From Stenotrophomonas africana (GTDB lineage Bacteria; Pseudomonadota; Gammaproteobacteria; Xanthomonadales; Xanthomonadaceae), in contig NZ_JABEME010000002.1 of NCBI RefSeq assembly GCF_013004645.1, forward strand, positions 62,001 through 126,000: DNA of 64,000 bases, given 5' to 3'. The translations under genes and the position numbers were made by a program. The notes beneath the pieces were generated by a model. It was not told the origin of the DNA, ran no database searches, and was given only the letters and a program-made list of their open reading frames with translations. Below are positions 33,604 through 43,737 of the stretch, piece by piece; the first letter of the stretch is position 1; each line of letters opens with the position of its first letter.

Positions 33604-36600
33604 CGCCTCCCGTCCGCGCGTACTGTCGATCGCCTTTGCCGTGGGTGCCGTACTGGCGCTGGGCGCCGCCGTGGGCGGCATTCCGGGTGCCATCCTTGCC
33701 GCCCTGGCGCAGCCTGCGTTCGCGCTGGGTGTGTCGTGGTGGCGCCGCAGCCGTGCGCTGCTGCCGCTGAAGGTGGTCGCACGCCAGGACCTGCCCGCGC
33801 TGCTGGCGCTGTGGGCCGCCGCACCGCTGCTGCTGGCGCTGCTGCTGGCCTGGCCGCTGGCGGCGCTGCGCGACAGCGGCAGCCTGGCCGCTGTGCTGGG
33901 TCTGAGCGTGCTGGTCAGTGCCGGCCTGCTGGCGGCTTGGCGTACCTGGCCGTTGTGGAACGACGTTGAACGCCTTGACGGCAGCCTGGCCCAGCATTGG
34001 CAGGCGCTGGCAGGGCGCGATCTGACCGCCTGGCGTGGCCTCGGCGTGGCCGCGCTGGTGATCGCACTGGCTGCACTGGTGGTGTTGCCGGCCTGGCCCG
34101 ACCTGCTGCCGGAAAGCGCACGCTGGCCTGCCGCGCTGGCGGTGCTGGTGCTGTCGCCGCTGCTGCACCTGCTGCTGCAGCGGGTGGCGCCGGCGCCGCT
34201 GGTGTCGTTGCGCTCCAGCCCGTTGGCCACGGCCAGCAACGAGCACGAACCGATGTTTGCCGCCGCGGCCGAATCCGTGCCGCTGGAGGCGATGGCACCG
34301 CAGGAGCTGACCCCGGCACTGTATGAAGCCGCCCGCCATGGCCGCATCGACCGCGGCCTGCAGCTGCTGCAGGCCGGTGCCGATCCGTATGCGCTGCCGG
34401 ACCCGAACTGGCGCGACCAGCGCAGCCTGGCGGTGCTGGCGGCGGTGCTGCCCGATCTGCGCCTGCTGCGCGAACTGATCGCCCGCGGCGTTGATGTGAA
34501 TGCACCGCACCGGGGCATGACCCCGCTGCTGGCCGCCACCCGTGACAGCTGGCATGGTCGCCCCGAAGCGGTCATGACTCTGCTCGCCAACGGCGCTGAT
34601 TCGCGTGCTACCGACAGCGATGGCAACACCCCGCTGCACCATGCCGCGCGCAGTTCCGACCCGGGCGTGGCGGCGCTGCTGCGCGACGCTGCCGCCGAAG
34701 TCGATGCGTTGAACAACGAGGGCTGGTCACCGCTGGCCGTGGCCTGCCAGGTCGGCAACTGGCGCTTGGCTCGCTTCCTGCTCGAACGCGGTGCGCGCAG
34801 CGAACCGGCCGAGGGCACGCCGGTGCTGCTCGCCGCTGCCGCCACCGAAGACGATGATCCGGCCGGCGTGCAGCTGCTGCTCAAGCACAAGGCGCGCGCC
34901 GACGCCCGTGATCGCCAGCGCCGCAGTGCGCTGCACGAGGCGGCGCTGGCCGGCCACGTGGAAATCATCGGTGTGCTGCTCGCCGCCGGCGCCAATCTGG
35001 AAGCGCGCGATGCGCTTGGTCGCACGCCGTGGCTGGAAGCGGCCCGCGCCGGTCGCGCCGGTGTGATTGAACATCTGTTGCCGCACAAGCCCGACCTGAT
35101 CGCGGTGGACGGCGAAGGCCGCAATGCGGTGCAGCTGGCCGTCATGGCCGAGGACGTCTCCCCGCTGCTGATCAAGCGCCTGGTCGATCTGGGTATTGCC
35201 GCCGATGCGACCGATCCGGTCGGCCGTCGTGCGGTGGATTACGCCGCCGAAGCCGGCCGCTGGGCGATCGTGGCCCTGCTGGATCCCTCCTATCCGTTGC
35301 CGGCTGCGGTCAGCGATGGTCTGGCCGAGCGCGGCGAAGCGGCCGCGGCCAGCGGCCTGCTGCCGGATCGCCCGCCGCTGACCCTGCTGCGCGAAGCGCT
35401 GGGCTTCGGCAACACCGACGGCATGGCCGCGCTGGCCAAGCTGTGCCAGCCGGAAGAACTGGGCAGCCTGCTGCTTGACCCCGAACTTGCGCTTGAGCCG
35501 GACGCGGTCGATTGGCTGCTGGCGCACGGTGCTGATCCCTACGTACGCGATGCCTGCTCGGACACGCCGATGTTCGCGCTGCTGTCGCGTGGCATCGATG
35601 CGGTGCCGGCGCTGCAGGTGATGCTGCAGCGTGGCCTGTCACCGGCCGGACGCGGTGGCTTGGCGCGTTTCCTGGCGGCTTGTGCGCAGCACGACCAGGC
35701 CGCCCGTGGCCTGGAACAGCTGGCACTGGAACTGCTGGAACGTGGCGCCGATCCGTTCGCCGCTTCGCCGGCCGGTGACCCGCCGTTGTCGCTGGCGGTG
35801 CGCCTGGGCTGGCTGCGCCTGCAGCAGGCCCTGCTCAAGGCCGGTGTCGATCGCGAAGCGCGCGACAGCCATGGCATGACCGCATTGCACCTGGCCACTG
35901 CATTGGCCCGCGAAGGCGCGCTGAAGCTGCTGGTGCAGCACGGTGCATCGCCGGAAGCCCGTGCCGCCGACGGCCAGACGCCGCTGGGCGTGGCGCTGTC
36001 GATCGGTCGACGTGATCTGGCCGACTGGCTCGACTGGCGGGTATGGCCGTTGCCGCGCCGTACGCTGCGCGAGGCCGATCTGCCGGCCGCCGCGATGGCC
36101 GGTGATGTGGATGCCGTGCGCCGCCTGATCGACCTGGGCTTCGCCGTTGATGCGGTCGACGCACAGGGCTGCACCGCGCTGCTGCGTGCCGCCGGTGGTG
36201 GTCATCTGGCGGTGACCGACCTGCTGCTGGCGCGTGGCGCCGATCCGCAGCACGCTGCGGCCAGTGGGGCTACGCCGCTGTCGGCGGCGGTCAGCATGCG
36301 TCAGGTGGATATCGTTTCGGCCCTGCTCGATGCCGGCGCCAAGCTGGAACACCGCCTGCCGGGCGGCGTGACCGTGCTGATGCTGGCCTCGGCGCTGGGC
36401 CTGCCGGACATCGTCGCGCGCCTGCTCACCGCCGGCGCCGACGTGCATGCCGGTGATGCGCAGCAGCTGGGCCCGCTGCACTGTGCCGCGCTGTACGGCT
36501 TCAGTGCGCGCGACCGCTCGCGCCTGCTGGCCCTGCTCGACACCCTGCTGCTGGCCGGTGCCGAACCGGACCAGGCCGCCGCCGGTTCGGTCACGCCGCT

Positions 36601-36934
36601 GCTGCTGCTGCTGGGTGCGCGTGCCGAGCCGGGCACTGCCTGCGACGAGCAGGTGGTGATGGCGGCGGTAGAGCGCCTGCTGGATGAGGACGTCAGCCTG
36701 GACGTGCGTGATCCGCGCGGCTTCGGTCCGCTGCACCTGGCCGCGCTGCATGGCCTGCCGCTGCTGGTGCAGCGCCTGCTGCGCGCCGGTGCCGATCCGG
36801 AAGCGCGCGACAGCCTCAACCGCAGCCCGCGCGAGATCGCGGTGATGCGTGGCTTCATCGACGTGGCCGGCGAGTTCGAACCGCGCGTGCCGGGTGTTTC
36901 GTCGATGGCGCGGTTCCTGCGCGACAACGGTTGA
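33596..36934 (+). CDS. membrane-anchored ankyrin-repeat protein
   Basis: A very large protein of 1112 residues. The first 210 residues hold five or six hydrophobic segments (for example [20 protein letters not shown] and [13 protein letters not shown]). From about residue 230 to 1090 there are many ankyrin repeats with units such as [47 protein letters not shown] and [16 protein letters not shown]. One less regular stretch (near 560-680) interrupts the array. Ankyrin arrays bind other proteins; here they should face the cytoplasm. Partner and role are unknown. A GTAG palindrome follows directly. Confidence 0.88.
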   Translation: MTDASRPRVLSIAFAVGAVLALGAAVGGIPGAILAALAQPAFALGVSWWRRSRALLPLKVVARQDLPALLALWAAAPLLLALLLAWPLAALRDSGSLAAVLGLSVLVSAGLLAAWRTWPLWNDVERLDGSLAQHWQALAGRDLTAWRGLGVAALVIALAALVVLPAWPDLLPESARWPAALAVLVLSPLLHLLLQRVAPAPLVSLRSSPLATASNEHEPMFAAAAESVPLEAMAPQELTPALYEAARHGRIDRGLQLLQAGADPYALPDPNWRDQRSLAVLAAVLPDLRLLRELIARGVDVNAPHRGMTPLLAATRDSWHGRPEAVMTLLANGADSRATDSDGNTPLHHAARSSDPGVAALLRDAAAEVDALNNEGWSPLAVACQVGNWRLARFLLERGARSEPAEGTPVLLAAAATEDDDPAGVQLLLKHKARADARDRQRRSALHEAALAGHVEIIGVLLAAGANLEARDALGRTPWLEAARAGRAGVIEHLLPHKPDLIAVDGEGRNAVQLAVMAEDVSPLLIKRLVDLGIAADATDPVGRRAVDYAAEAGRWAIVALLDPSYPLPAAVSDGLAERGEAAAASGLLPDRPPLTLLREALGFGNTDGMAALAKLCQPEELGSLLLDPELALEPDAVDWLLAHGADPYVRDACSDTPMFALLSRGIDAVPALQVMLQRGLSPAGRGGLARFLAACAQHDQAARGLEQLALELLERGADPFAASPAGDPPLSLAVRLGWLRLQQALLKAGVDREARDSHGMTALHLATALAREGALKLLVQHGASPEARAADGQTPLGVALSIGRRDLADWLDWRVWPLPRRTLREADLPAAAMAGDVDAVRRLIDLGFAVDAVDAQGCTALLRAAGGGHLAVTDLLLARGADPQHAAASGATPLSAAVSMRQVDIVSALLDAGAKLEHRLPGGVTVLMLASALGLPDIVARLLTAGADVHAGDAQQLGPLHCAALYGFSARDRSRLLALLDTLLLAGAEPDQAAAGSVTPLLLLLGARAEPGTACDEQVVMAAVERLLDEDVSLDVRDPRGFGPLHLAALHGLPLLVQRLLRAGADPEARDSLNRSPREIAVMRGFIDVAGEFEPRVPGVSSMARFLRDNG

Positions 36935-36947
36935 TCCCTGGAAAAGG

Positions 36948-36971
36948 GTAGTGCCGGCCGCTGGCCGGCAC
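36948..36971. repeat. SMAG-type GTAG palindrome
   Basis: GTAG followed by a perfect 9-bp stem GTGCCGGCC/GGCCGGCAC, placed between the ends of two convergent genes (36934 and 36974). Confidence 0.75.
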
Positions 36972-36973
36972 GC

Positions 36974-38752
36974 CTACTTGCCGTCGCTTTCCGCGTCGGC
37001 CTCGAACAGGTGCATCAGGTCGTTGCGCGCATCGCGCGAGGTCTGGATCACCGCCGCCTCGTCGTCGTACACCAGGTACTGGTCGCGCAGCAGCTGCTCA
37101 TCGTGCTCACGGAAGCGCTGCACATGGCGCTCGGCCACGTCCGGCGCCACGCCCAGCGCGGTCAGCACGCGACCGCTCATCTCCAGGCTGGTGCCGAACA
37201 CTTCGCGGAACGGCTCGGCCGACATGTCCATCAGGCGCCACGCATGCTGGCGGTTGCGTGCACGCGCCAGCACCTTCGCGTCCGGGTACAACCGGCGCAC
37301 CATGCGCACCGCGCGTAGGTTGGTTTCCGGGTCATCCACGGTGATCACGAACACATCGATGTGCTCGCCGCCCGCAGCGCGCAGCATCTCCGGCCGGGTC
37401 GGGTCGCCGTAGTACAGCTGGTTGCCGAAGCGGCGCAGGTCGGCCACGGTGTCCGGATTCGCTTCCAGCGCCACGAACGGCACCTTCTGCGCGGTCAGCA
37501 GGCGCGCGATCACCTGGCCGAAGCGGCCCATGCCGGCGATCAGCACCTTGGGCCGGTTGTCCGGCGCCACCTTGTCGGCCTCGGCGGCCTGGCGCGGCGC
37601 CGCCTTCTCCTGGCCCAGCAGCTTGAGCAGCGCGATCATCAGCAGCGGCGTGATCGCCATCGACAGGCCGACGATCGCCACCAGCCGGTCGTGGTTGGCG
37701 TTGCCCAGCAGGTGCGCGCGCTGCGCCTCGTTGAATACGACGAAGGCGAACTCGCCGCCCAGCCACAGCACGCTGCCCAACAGCAGTGACTGCCGCGAAC
37801 TGAGTTTGGCGATACGCCCGATCACGTACAGCAGGCTGAACTTCACAACCAGCAGGATCGCCACCCCGGCAGCGATCAGCCACGGCTCGGCGGCGATGCG
37901 GTCGAGGTCGATGCCCATGCCCACCGCGATGAAGAACAGGCCAAGCAGCAGCCCCTTGAACGGCTCGATCTGCGCTTCCAGTTCGTGCCGGAACTCCGAA
38001 TCGGACAGCAGCACGCCAGCCAGGAACGCACCCAGGCTGGGGCTGAGGCCGGCCTCCTGCATGAACCAGGCAGTGCCGAGCACCACCAGCAGGGCGGTGG
38101 CAGTGAATACTTCCGGGCTGCGGGTGCGTGCAATGATGCTGAACACCCTGCGCAGCACCGGGCGCCCGCACAGGATCACCACCGCCAGCGCACCCAGCGC
38201 CACCATCGCATCCTCGATGCGCAGGGTCTCGTTCTTCGCCCCGCCCAGCAGCGGGATGGCTGCCAGCAGCGGGATCGCGATCAGGTCCTGGAACAGCAGG
38301 ATGGCAAAGCCAAGCCGGCCATGGTCGCTGTTGATCGCCTTGTGCTCGGACAGCAGCTGCAGGCCGACCGCCGTGGACGACAGTGCCAGCGCCACGCCCA
38401 CCACCAGCGCGCTTTTCCACTGGAAATGGTCAAGCAGCAGCAGGCCGCCCAGCACCAGCCCGGACAGCGCCACCTGCGCTGCACCGGCGCCGAACACCGA
38501 GCGCCGCATCACCTTCAGGCGTGCCGGCGACAGCTCCAGGCCGATCACGAAGAGCAGCATCACCACGCCGATCTCGGCAGCGCCGAGGATGCGGTCCGCA
38601 TCCTGCACGAAGCCCAGCCCGTCCGGGCCCAGCACCACACCGGCCGCCAGGTAGCCCAGTACCGCGCCGAAGCCGAACTTCTTGAACACCGGCACGGCGA
38701 TGACCGCCGCCAGCAGCAGCACCAGGGCCAGTTCCAGACCACCGCTATGCAT
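36974..38752 (-). CDS. CPA2 family cation/proton antiporter with RCK domain (Kef type)
   Basis: A 592-residue protein. Residues 1 to about 390 form the Na+/H+-exchanger-type membrane domain with about twelve helices, including ELSPARLKVMRRSVFG, SSTAVGLQLLSEH, LLFQDLIAIPLLAAI and LGAFLAGVLLSDSEFRHE. An RCK_N domain follows with GMGRFGQVIARLL, the acidic VALEANPDTV and GDPTRPEMLRAAG. The layout is that of KefB/KefC potassium efflux systems, which protect against electrophiles by lowering cytoplasmic pH. Ion and trigger are not certain from sequence; no KefF/KefG partner gene is adjacent. Confidence 0.9.
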   Translation of the reverse strand: MHSGGLELALVLLLAAVIAVPVFKKFGFGAVLGYLAAGVVLGPDGLGFVQDADRILGAAEIGVVMLLFVIGLELSPARLKVMRRSVFGAGAAQVALSGLVLGGLLLLDHFQWKSALVVGVALALSSTAVGLQLLSEHKAINSDHGRLGFAILLFQDLIAIPLLAAIPLLGGAKNETLRIEDAMVALGALAVVILCGRPVLRRVFSIIARTRSPEVFTATALLVVLGTAWFMQEAGLSPSLGAFLAGVLLSDSEFRHELEAQIEPFKGLLLGLFFIAVGMGIDLDRIAAEPWLIAAGVAILLVVKFSLLYVIGRIAKLSSRQSLLLGSVLWLGGEFAFVVFNEAQRAHLLGNANHDRLVAIVGLSMAITPLLMIALLKLLGQEKAAPRQAAEADKVAPDNRPKVLIAGMGRFGQVIARLLTAQKVPFVALEANPDTVADLRRFGNQLYYGDPTRPEMLRAAGGEHIDVFVITVDDPETNLRAVRMVRRLYPDAKVLARARNRQHAWRLMDMSAEPFREVFGTSLEMSGRVLTALGVAPDVAERHVQRFREHDEQLLRDQYLVYDDEAAVIQTSRDARNDLMHLFEADAESDGK

Positions 38753-39032
38753 GGGAATACCTGGTCATCGGGGAAGCCCGCAGTGCGTCCGTTCGGGTGG
38801 GGGAAAGCGTGGCGAACGCCACCGCACCATTATGCGCGCCAGTCTGTGTACGCACGAGAACAACCGGCCGGGTCCCGCCGCAGGGCCGCCGGGTTGACCT
38901 GCATGGCCCACGGGTCCAGACTGCCCGCCGCTGGCGGCGCGTCCGTCGGCATAGGCATCCCGGAGTCCCCAACCCATGTCCAGCGACAGTAGAAGTCGAC
39001 CTCGTTCGACGCCAGCGATGGCCACCGCCTGA
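38753..39032. other. gene-free region between the antiporter and mgtE
   Basis: No supported gene lies here. The two flanking genes are divergent, so both promoters should be in this stretch. Several GC-rich dyads are visible, but no -35/-10 pair that I would defend. I compared the mgtE leader with the Mg2+ M-box and the yybP-ykoY pattern from memory and saw no match. Confidence 0.45.
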
Positions 39033-39096
39033 CATCGGGACGGTTTGCCTGCGTTGGCGTTGCGCGAGGTCGCACCCCCACAAGGCAAACCCGATG
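39033..39096 (+). promoter_or_regulatory. leader hairpin that can mask the mgtE ribosome site and start codon
   Basis: GGTTTGCCT (39042-39050) is perfectly complementary to AGGCAAACC (39083-39091), which contains the ribosome-binding bases before mgtE. CATCG (39033-39037) is complementary to CGATG (39092-39096), which includes the ATG. Together they form a stem of 14 pairs with a four-base bulge, closing off both the binding site and the start codon. The 32-base loop contains a further TGCG/CGCA hairpin. This would allow translational control, perhaps by Mg2+ (inference). Confidence 0.55.
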
Positions 39097-40464
39097 AACC
39101 AGAAGCAATTGCTGCGCCAGGTGGCCGATGCCGCCGCACTGGCCGCACCGCTGGCGAACTACAACACCGCCGATGCGGTGGAATTCCTCAACACGCTGGA
39201 ACTGACCCGCGCCGCGGAAACGCTGGCCGCGCTGCCGTTGCCGCGTGCGGTGAAGATGCTCGAAGCGCCCGAACTGCAACGCAGCGGGGAGCTGGTGGCC
39301 GAGCTGCCGCCGGCGCGCGCCGCCGCGCTGCTTGGGCTGATGGCCGACGACCGCGCCACCGACATCGTCCATGAGCTGGACGAAGAGGAACGCGCGCGGC
39401 TGATCCCGCTGCTGGGCACCGACGCCCGCCAGGCCATCCAGAAGCTGCTCAGCTACCCGCCGAACACCGCCGGCGCGCTGATGACCACCGAGTACGTGGC
39501 GGTGCCTGCCAGCTGGACCGTGGCGCAGACCCTGCAGCACATCCGCCAGGTCGAGCGCACCCGTGAAACGGTGTACGCGATCTACGTGCTGGACCCGGCC
39601 AGCCAACAGCTGCAGCAGGTGGTGACCATGCGCAGGCTGATCACCGGCCTGCCCGAGGAGTCGATCCTGGACGTGGCGCAGGTCAATCCGCCGGTGACGG
39701 TGGACGCGCTGATGGACCAGGAAGAAGTGGCGCGGCTGATCCGCCGCCACGACCTGCTGGCGATTCCGGTGGTGGACGACCAGCAGCAGATGCTGGGTAT
39801 CGTCACCGTGGACGACGTGCTCGATGCGCTGATCGAGGAATCCACCGAGGACGCGCACAAGTTCGGCGGCATGGAAGCACTGGACAAGCCGTACATGCAG
39901 ATCGGCTTCCTCGAGATGCTGCGCAAGCGCGCCGGCTGGCTGAGCGTGCTGTTCCTGGGTGAGATGCTGACCGCCAGCGCGATGCAGCACTACGAGGACG
40001 AACTGGCACGCGCGGTGGTGTTGACCCTGTTCATTCCACTGATCATGAGTTCGGGTGGCAATTCCGGTTCGCAGGCCACCTCGCTGCTGATCCGCAGCCT
40101 GGCGCTGCGCGAACTGCGCCTGCGCGACTGGTGGAAGGTGGCCCTGCGCGAGATCCCGACCGGCATGGTGCTGGGCGCGATCCTTGGCTGCCTGGCCATC
40201 GTGCGCATCGTGATCTGGCAGCTGGGCGGCCTGCACGACTACGGCGAGCACTGGATCCTGCTGGCGATCACCATCGGCGCCGCGCTGGTCGGCATCGTCA
40301 CCTTCGGTTCGCTGTCCGGCTCGATGCTGCCCTTCATCCTCAAGCGACTCGGCTTCGACCCGGCCAGCGCTTCGGCGCCGTTCGTGGCCACCCTGGTGGA
40401 TGTGACCGGCTTGGTGATCTATTTCAGCATCGCCGCGATGATCCTGCACGGCACGCTGCTGTAA
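39094..40464 (+). CDS. mgtE: magnesium transporter MgtE
   Basis: A 456-residue Mg2+ channel/transporter. The order is the standard one. The MgtE N-domain covers residues 1 to about 125 (AAETLAALPLPRAVKMLE, IVHELDEEERARLIPLL). Two CBS domains follow, to about 255 (TEYVAVPASWTVAQTL, LLAIPVVDDQQQMLGIVTV), then five membrane helices from about 280. The pore signature PLIMSSGGNSGSQA is intact. The cytoplasmic domains sense Mg2+ and close the channel when it is plentiful. The start at 39094 matches the family N-terminus and lies in a hairpin that could limit translation. Confidence 0.95.
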   Translation: MNQKQLLRQVADAAALAAPLANYNTADAVEFLNTLELTRAAETLAALPLPRAVKMLEAPELQRSGELVAELPPARAAALLGLMADDRATDIVHELDEEERARLIPLLGTDARQAIQKLLSYPPNTAGALMTTEYVAVPASWTVAQTLQHIRQVERTRETVYAIYVLDPASQQLQQVVTMRRLITGLPEESILDVAQVNPPVTVDALMDQEEVARLIRRHDLLAIPVVDDQQQMLGIVTVDDVLDALIEESTEDAHKFGGMEALDKPYMQIGFLEMLRKRAGWLSVLFLGEMLTASAMQHYEDELARAVVLTLFIPLIMSSGGNSGSQATSLLIRSLALRELRLRDWWKVALREIPTGMVLGAILGCLAIVRIVIWQLGGLHDYGEHWILLAITIGAALVGIVTFGSLSGSMLPFILKRLGFDPASASAPFVATLVDVTGLVIYFSIAAMILHGTLL

Positions 40465-40465
40465 C

Positions 40466-40534
40466 AAAAAAGGGGACGGAGGGGATTAAGTCGTTTGCGG
40501 CACAAACGACTTAATCCCCTCCGTCCCCTTTTTT
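40466..40534. terminator. perfect 32-bp palindrome, probable bidirectional terminator
   Basis: Two perfectly complementary 32-base arms (40466-40497 and 40503-40534) enclose a five-base loop. The left arm starts with six A and the right arm ends with six T, so either transcript would end in a U-run. It begins two bases after the mgtE stop and ends 15 bases before the next ATG. I believe nearly identical palindromes recur in Stenotrophomonas genomes, but this was not searched. Confidence 0.85.
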
Positions 40535-40549
40535 GGGTACCGTAGGCGC

Positions 40550-43276
40550 ATGAGTACCTACCACCTGCAGTCTGTGTTCCGTCCGCAGTCGGTCGCGGTG
40601 ATCGGCGGCAGTCCGCGTGAGCGTTCGGCCGGCCGCGCGGTGATGCGCAACCTGCGCGGCACCGGTTTCCCCGGCAAGGTGGCGTGGATCAACCCGCGGC
40701 ATGCCGAGATCGATGGCATCCGCACGATCAAACGGTTGAAGGACCTGGACTGGGTGCCGGACCTGGTGGTGATCACCGCACCGGCGGCGATCGTGCCGCA
40801 GGTGGTGCGTACCGCCGCAGAACGCGGTGTGCAGGCAGCGATCATCCTCACCGCGCACCTGGGCGAAGGCCCGGGCTCGTTGTCGGAACAGGTGGAGACG
40901 GTGGCGCGCAAGCACGGCCTGCGCATCCTTGGCCCACACTGCCTGGGCGTGATCGCACCGCATGCACGGCTCAACGCCAGCATCGCCGCACACTTCCCGC
41001 AGGCCGGCGACCTCGCCCTGATCTCCGAATCCTCGGCCATTGCCGCCGCGCTGGTGGAGTGGGGTGTGGCGCGTTCGGTCGGCTTCTCCGCCGTGGTTTC
41101 GCTGGGCGACACGATGGACGTCGACTTCGGCGACCTGCTCGATTACTTCGCCACCGACTACCGCACCCGCGCCATCCTGCTCTATGTCGAGCAGATCAAG
41201 GATGCGCGCAAGTTCATGTCGGCCGCGCGTGCCGCCGCCCGTGCCAAGCCGGTGGTGGTGGTGAAGTCCGGCCGCGCCGAGCGGGTGCAGCCGGGCAGCC
41301 GCGATACCCATGTGCAGGCCCTGGCCCGCGCCGACGACGTCTACGGTGCGGCGTTCAACCGCGCCGGCCTGCTGCGTGTCAGCGCGCTGGACGAACTGTT
41401 CACCGCTGCTGAATCGCTGGGCCGGTTGGGGACCTTCCCCGGTCGTCGCCTGGCCATTCTCAGCAATGGTGGCGGTGTCGGCCGCCTTGCCGTGGACCAG
41501 CTGATCGCGCTGCGCGGCACGCTGGCAAACCTGTCCGACAGTACGGTGCAGAAGCTCGATGCGGTGCTGCCGCAGGGCTGGTCGCGCAGCAATCCGGTCG
41601 ACATCGTGGTCGACGCCGATGGTGAGCGCTATGCCACCGCCATCGAAGCGCTGCTGGCCGACAACGAGAATGACGCGGTGATGGTGGTCAACGTGCCGAC
41701 CGCATTCACCTCGTCTGCAGACGCTGCGCAGGCACTCACCCGCACGCTCGGCCTGCGCCCGCGCCATCACCGCGACAAGCCGGTGTTCGCGGTGTGGCTG
41801 GGCAACGATGACCAGGCCACGGCCACGCTCAACGCGGCGCGGGTGCCGACCTATCCGACCGAGGCCGAAGCGGTGCGCGGCTTCCAGCACCTGGTGCGCT
41901 ACCGCGAAGCGCAGAGCGCGTTGATGGAAACGCCGCCCAGCCTGCCGCAGGACTTCAGTGTCGACGCCGCGGCCGCACGCGCGCTGGTCGATGCGGCATT
42001 GGCCAATGGCCAGCAATGGCTGGACCCGTTGGCCACGCATGAACTGCTCAAAGCCTACGGCATTCCCTCCGCGCCGGTGATGCATGCGCGCGATGCGCAC
42101 GAGGCAATGGACCTGGCGCAGCCGCTGCTGGAGCGCGGTGCCACGGTCGCACTGAAGATTCTCTCGCCGGATATTCCGCACAAGTCGGAAGTGGATGGCG
42201 TGCGCCTCAACCTGTCCACGCTGCCGGCGGTGCAGAGCGCGGCCAACGCGATCCTGTCGCGCGCACGCCAGTTGCGGCCGGATGCACGCATCGATGGCCT
42301 GCTGGTACAGCCGACCATCGTCCGCCCGAAGGCGCGCGAGCTGATCGTTGGCATTGCCGATGACGCGACGTTCGGTCCGGTGATCGTGGTCGGCCGTGGC
42401 GGTACTGCAGTTGAAGTGATCAACGACAAGGCGTTGGCGCTGCCGCCGCTGGACCTGCGCCTGGCCCATGAGCTGATCGGCCAGACCCGTGCCTCGCGCA
42501 TCCTCAAGGCCTATGGCGATGTGCCTGCCGCCGACGAGCGCGCACTGGCATTGGCGCTGGTCAAGCTGGCACAACTGGCCGCCGACATTCCCGAAGTACG
42601 CACGCTGGACATCAATCCGTTGCTGGTCGACGGCAAGGGCATCCTCGCCCTCGACGCCCGCGTGGCCATCGCGCCCTCGCGAATTCTGCACAAGGGCCGT
42701 GGCCATCCGCGTTTTTCGGTATTCCCGTACCCGAAAGAGTGGGAGCGCATCATCGAACTGTCCGATGGCGGCCGCGCCTTCGTGCGCCCGGTGCGGCCGG
42801 AAGACGACGCGCTGTTCCGTGCGTTCTTCGCCCGCGTCAGCGATGAGGATCTGCGCCTGCGTTTCTTCCAGTCGGTAAAGCACTTCAGCCACGAGTTCAT
42901 CGCGCGCCTGACCCAGCTCGACTACGCACGCTCGATTGCGCTGGTGGCGATCGAACCGCGCAGCGGCGAGATGCTGGGCGCGGTGCGCCTGCACGCCGAC
43001 GCGGACTACCACCGTGGCGAGTACGGCATCCTGATCCGCTCGGACCTGAAGGGCCACGGCATCGGCTGGCGGCTGATGGCGATCATGATCGAGTACGCCA
43101 AGTGGCTGGGCCTGGACGTGGTCGAAGGCCAGGTGCTGCGCGAGAACAGCACCATGCTGGCGATGTGCCAGAGCCTGGGCTTCAAGACCCGGCTGGACCC
43201 GGACGACCCGACGGTGATGATGGTGACCCTGCCGGTGCAGCAGGTCGAGGTGCCCGACGTCCCGCCGGTGGCGTAA
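40550..43276 (+). CDS. Pat-type protein lysine acyltransferase (CoA-ligase-like plus GNAT)
   Basis: A 908-residue protein. Residues 1 to about 460 resemble the CoA-binding and ligase-like parts of NDP-forming acyl-CoA synthetases (QSVAVIGGSPRERSAGRAVM, LGPHCLGVIAP, ALISESSAIAAALVEWG). An ATP-grasp-like part follows (LLKAYGIPSAPVMHARDA, ALKILSPDIPHKSEVDGVRL). The last 170 residues form a GNAT acetyltransferase with RSDLKGHGIGWRLMAIMIEY. This is the layout of PatZ/YfiQ, which acetylates lysines such as that of acetyl-CoA synthetase and is usually catalytically dead as a ligase. The start lies only 15 bases after a large palindrome. Confidence 0.9.
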   Translation: MSTYHLQSVFRPQSVAVIGGSPRERSAGRAVMRNLRGTGFPGKVAWINPRHAEIDGIRTIKRLKDLDWVPDLVVITAPAAIVPQVVRTAAERGVQAAIILTAHLGEGPGSLSEQVETVARKHGLRILGPHCLGVIAPHARLNASIAAHFPQAGDLALISESSAIAAALVEWGVARSVGFSAVVSLGDTMDVDFGDLLDYFATDYRTRAILLYVEQIKDARKFMSAARAAARAKPVVVVKSGRAERVQPGSRDTHVQALARADDVYGAAFNRAGLLRVSALDELFTAAESLGRLGTFPGRRLAILSNGGGVGRLAVDQLIALRGTLANLSDSTVQKLDAVLPQGWSRSNPVDIVVDADGERYATAIEALLADNENDAVMVVNVPTAFTSSADAAQALTRTLGLRPRHHRDKPVFAVWLGNDDQATATLNAARVPTYPTEAEAVRGFQHLVRYREAQSALMETPPSLPQDFSVDAAAARALVDAALANGQQWLDPLATHELLKAYGIPSAPVMHARDAHEAMDLAQPLLERGATVALKILSPDIPHKSEVDGVRLNLSTLPAVQSAANAILSRARQLRPDARIDGLLVQPTIVRPKARELIVGIADDATFGPVIVVGRGGTAVEVINDKALALPPLDLRLAHELIGQTRASRILKAYGDVPAADERALALALVKLAQLAADIPEVRTLDINPLLVDGKGILALDARVAIAPSRILHKGRGHPRFSVFPYPKEWERIIELSDGGRAFVRPVRPEDDALFRAFFARVSDEDLRLRFFQSVKHFSHEFIARLTQLDYARSIALVAIEPRSGEMLGAVRLHADADYHRGEYGILIRSDLKGHGIGWRLMAIMIEYAKWLGLDVVEGQVLRENSTMLAMCQSLGFKTRLDPDDPTVMMVTLPVQQVEVPDVPPVA

Positions 43277-43281
43277 TTCCT

Positions 43282-43305
43282 GTAGAGCCGGGCCTACGCT
43301 CGGCT
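43282..43305. repeat. SMAG-type GTAG palindrome
   Basis: GTAG plus an 8-bp stem AGCCGGGC/GCTCGGCT with one G-T pair, in the gap between the convergent acyltransferase and YbjQ genes. Confidence 0.65.
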
Positions 43306-43331
43306 GCTCCTGCGTGCGCTTGGCATCTGCG

Positions 43332-43712
43332 TCATCGCAATGGCTCCACCACCACTGCCGTGCCATAGCACAGCACTTCGGTCAGGCCGGTCATCACATC
43401 GGTGGCGTCGTAGCGCATGCCGATGATCGCGTTGGCACCCAGCTGCCGCGCATGCTTGACCATGTCGCGGTAGGTTTCCTCGCGGGCCTGTTCGCACAGC
43501 TCGGTGTAGAGGGTGATGTTGCCGCCGAAGATCGTCTGGATGCCGCCCAGGAAGTTGCCGACGATCGAACGCGAGCGCACGGTGATGCCGCGCACCACGC
43601 CGAGGTTGCGCACCACGCGATGGCCGGGTAGCTCGAAGGCGGTGGTGACCAGTGAATCGTCGAAGCGCAGCGCGGGCGGGGAAGGGGTGCCGCTGTTGTA
43701 GGGGTCTGCCAT
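43332..43712 (-). CDS. YbjQ family (UPF0145) protein
   Basis: A 126-residue protein of the YbjQ/UPF0145 family, probably a pentameric or decameric cytoplasmic protein of unknown role. Signatures are [40 protein letters not shown] and [18 protein letters not shown], followed by [10 protein letters not shown]. The start at 43712 gives a short variable leader before the conserved core. In-frame codons further upstream would run into the palindrome at 43738. Confidence 0.9.
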   Translation of the reverse strand: MADPYNSGTPSPPALRFDDSLVTTAFELPGHRVVRNLGVVRGITVRSRSIVGNFLGGIQTIFGGNITLYTELCEQAREETYRDMVKHARQLGANAIIGMRYDATDVMTGLTEVLCYGTAVVVEPLR

Positions 43713-43737
43713 GGTCGCGTCCGTATCGCTGCCTTCT

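Noticed and set aside
33310-35175. Minus-strand open frame (621 codons) opposite the ankyrin gene
   Set aside because: Ser/Arg/Ala-rich shadow sequence; the ankyrin repeat pattern on the plus strand is unmistakable.
38753-39093. Known Mg2+ riboswitch (M-box) or yybP-ykoY element before mgtE
   Set aside because: From memory I could not match the conserved cores; only the start-masking hairpin is supported.
40511-43366. Long minus-strand open frame (951 codons) opposite the Pat-type gene
   Set aside because: Low-complexity His/Arg/Gln composition, no recognisable domain, and full overlap with a clear two-domain enzyme.
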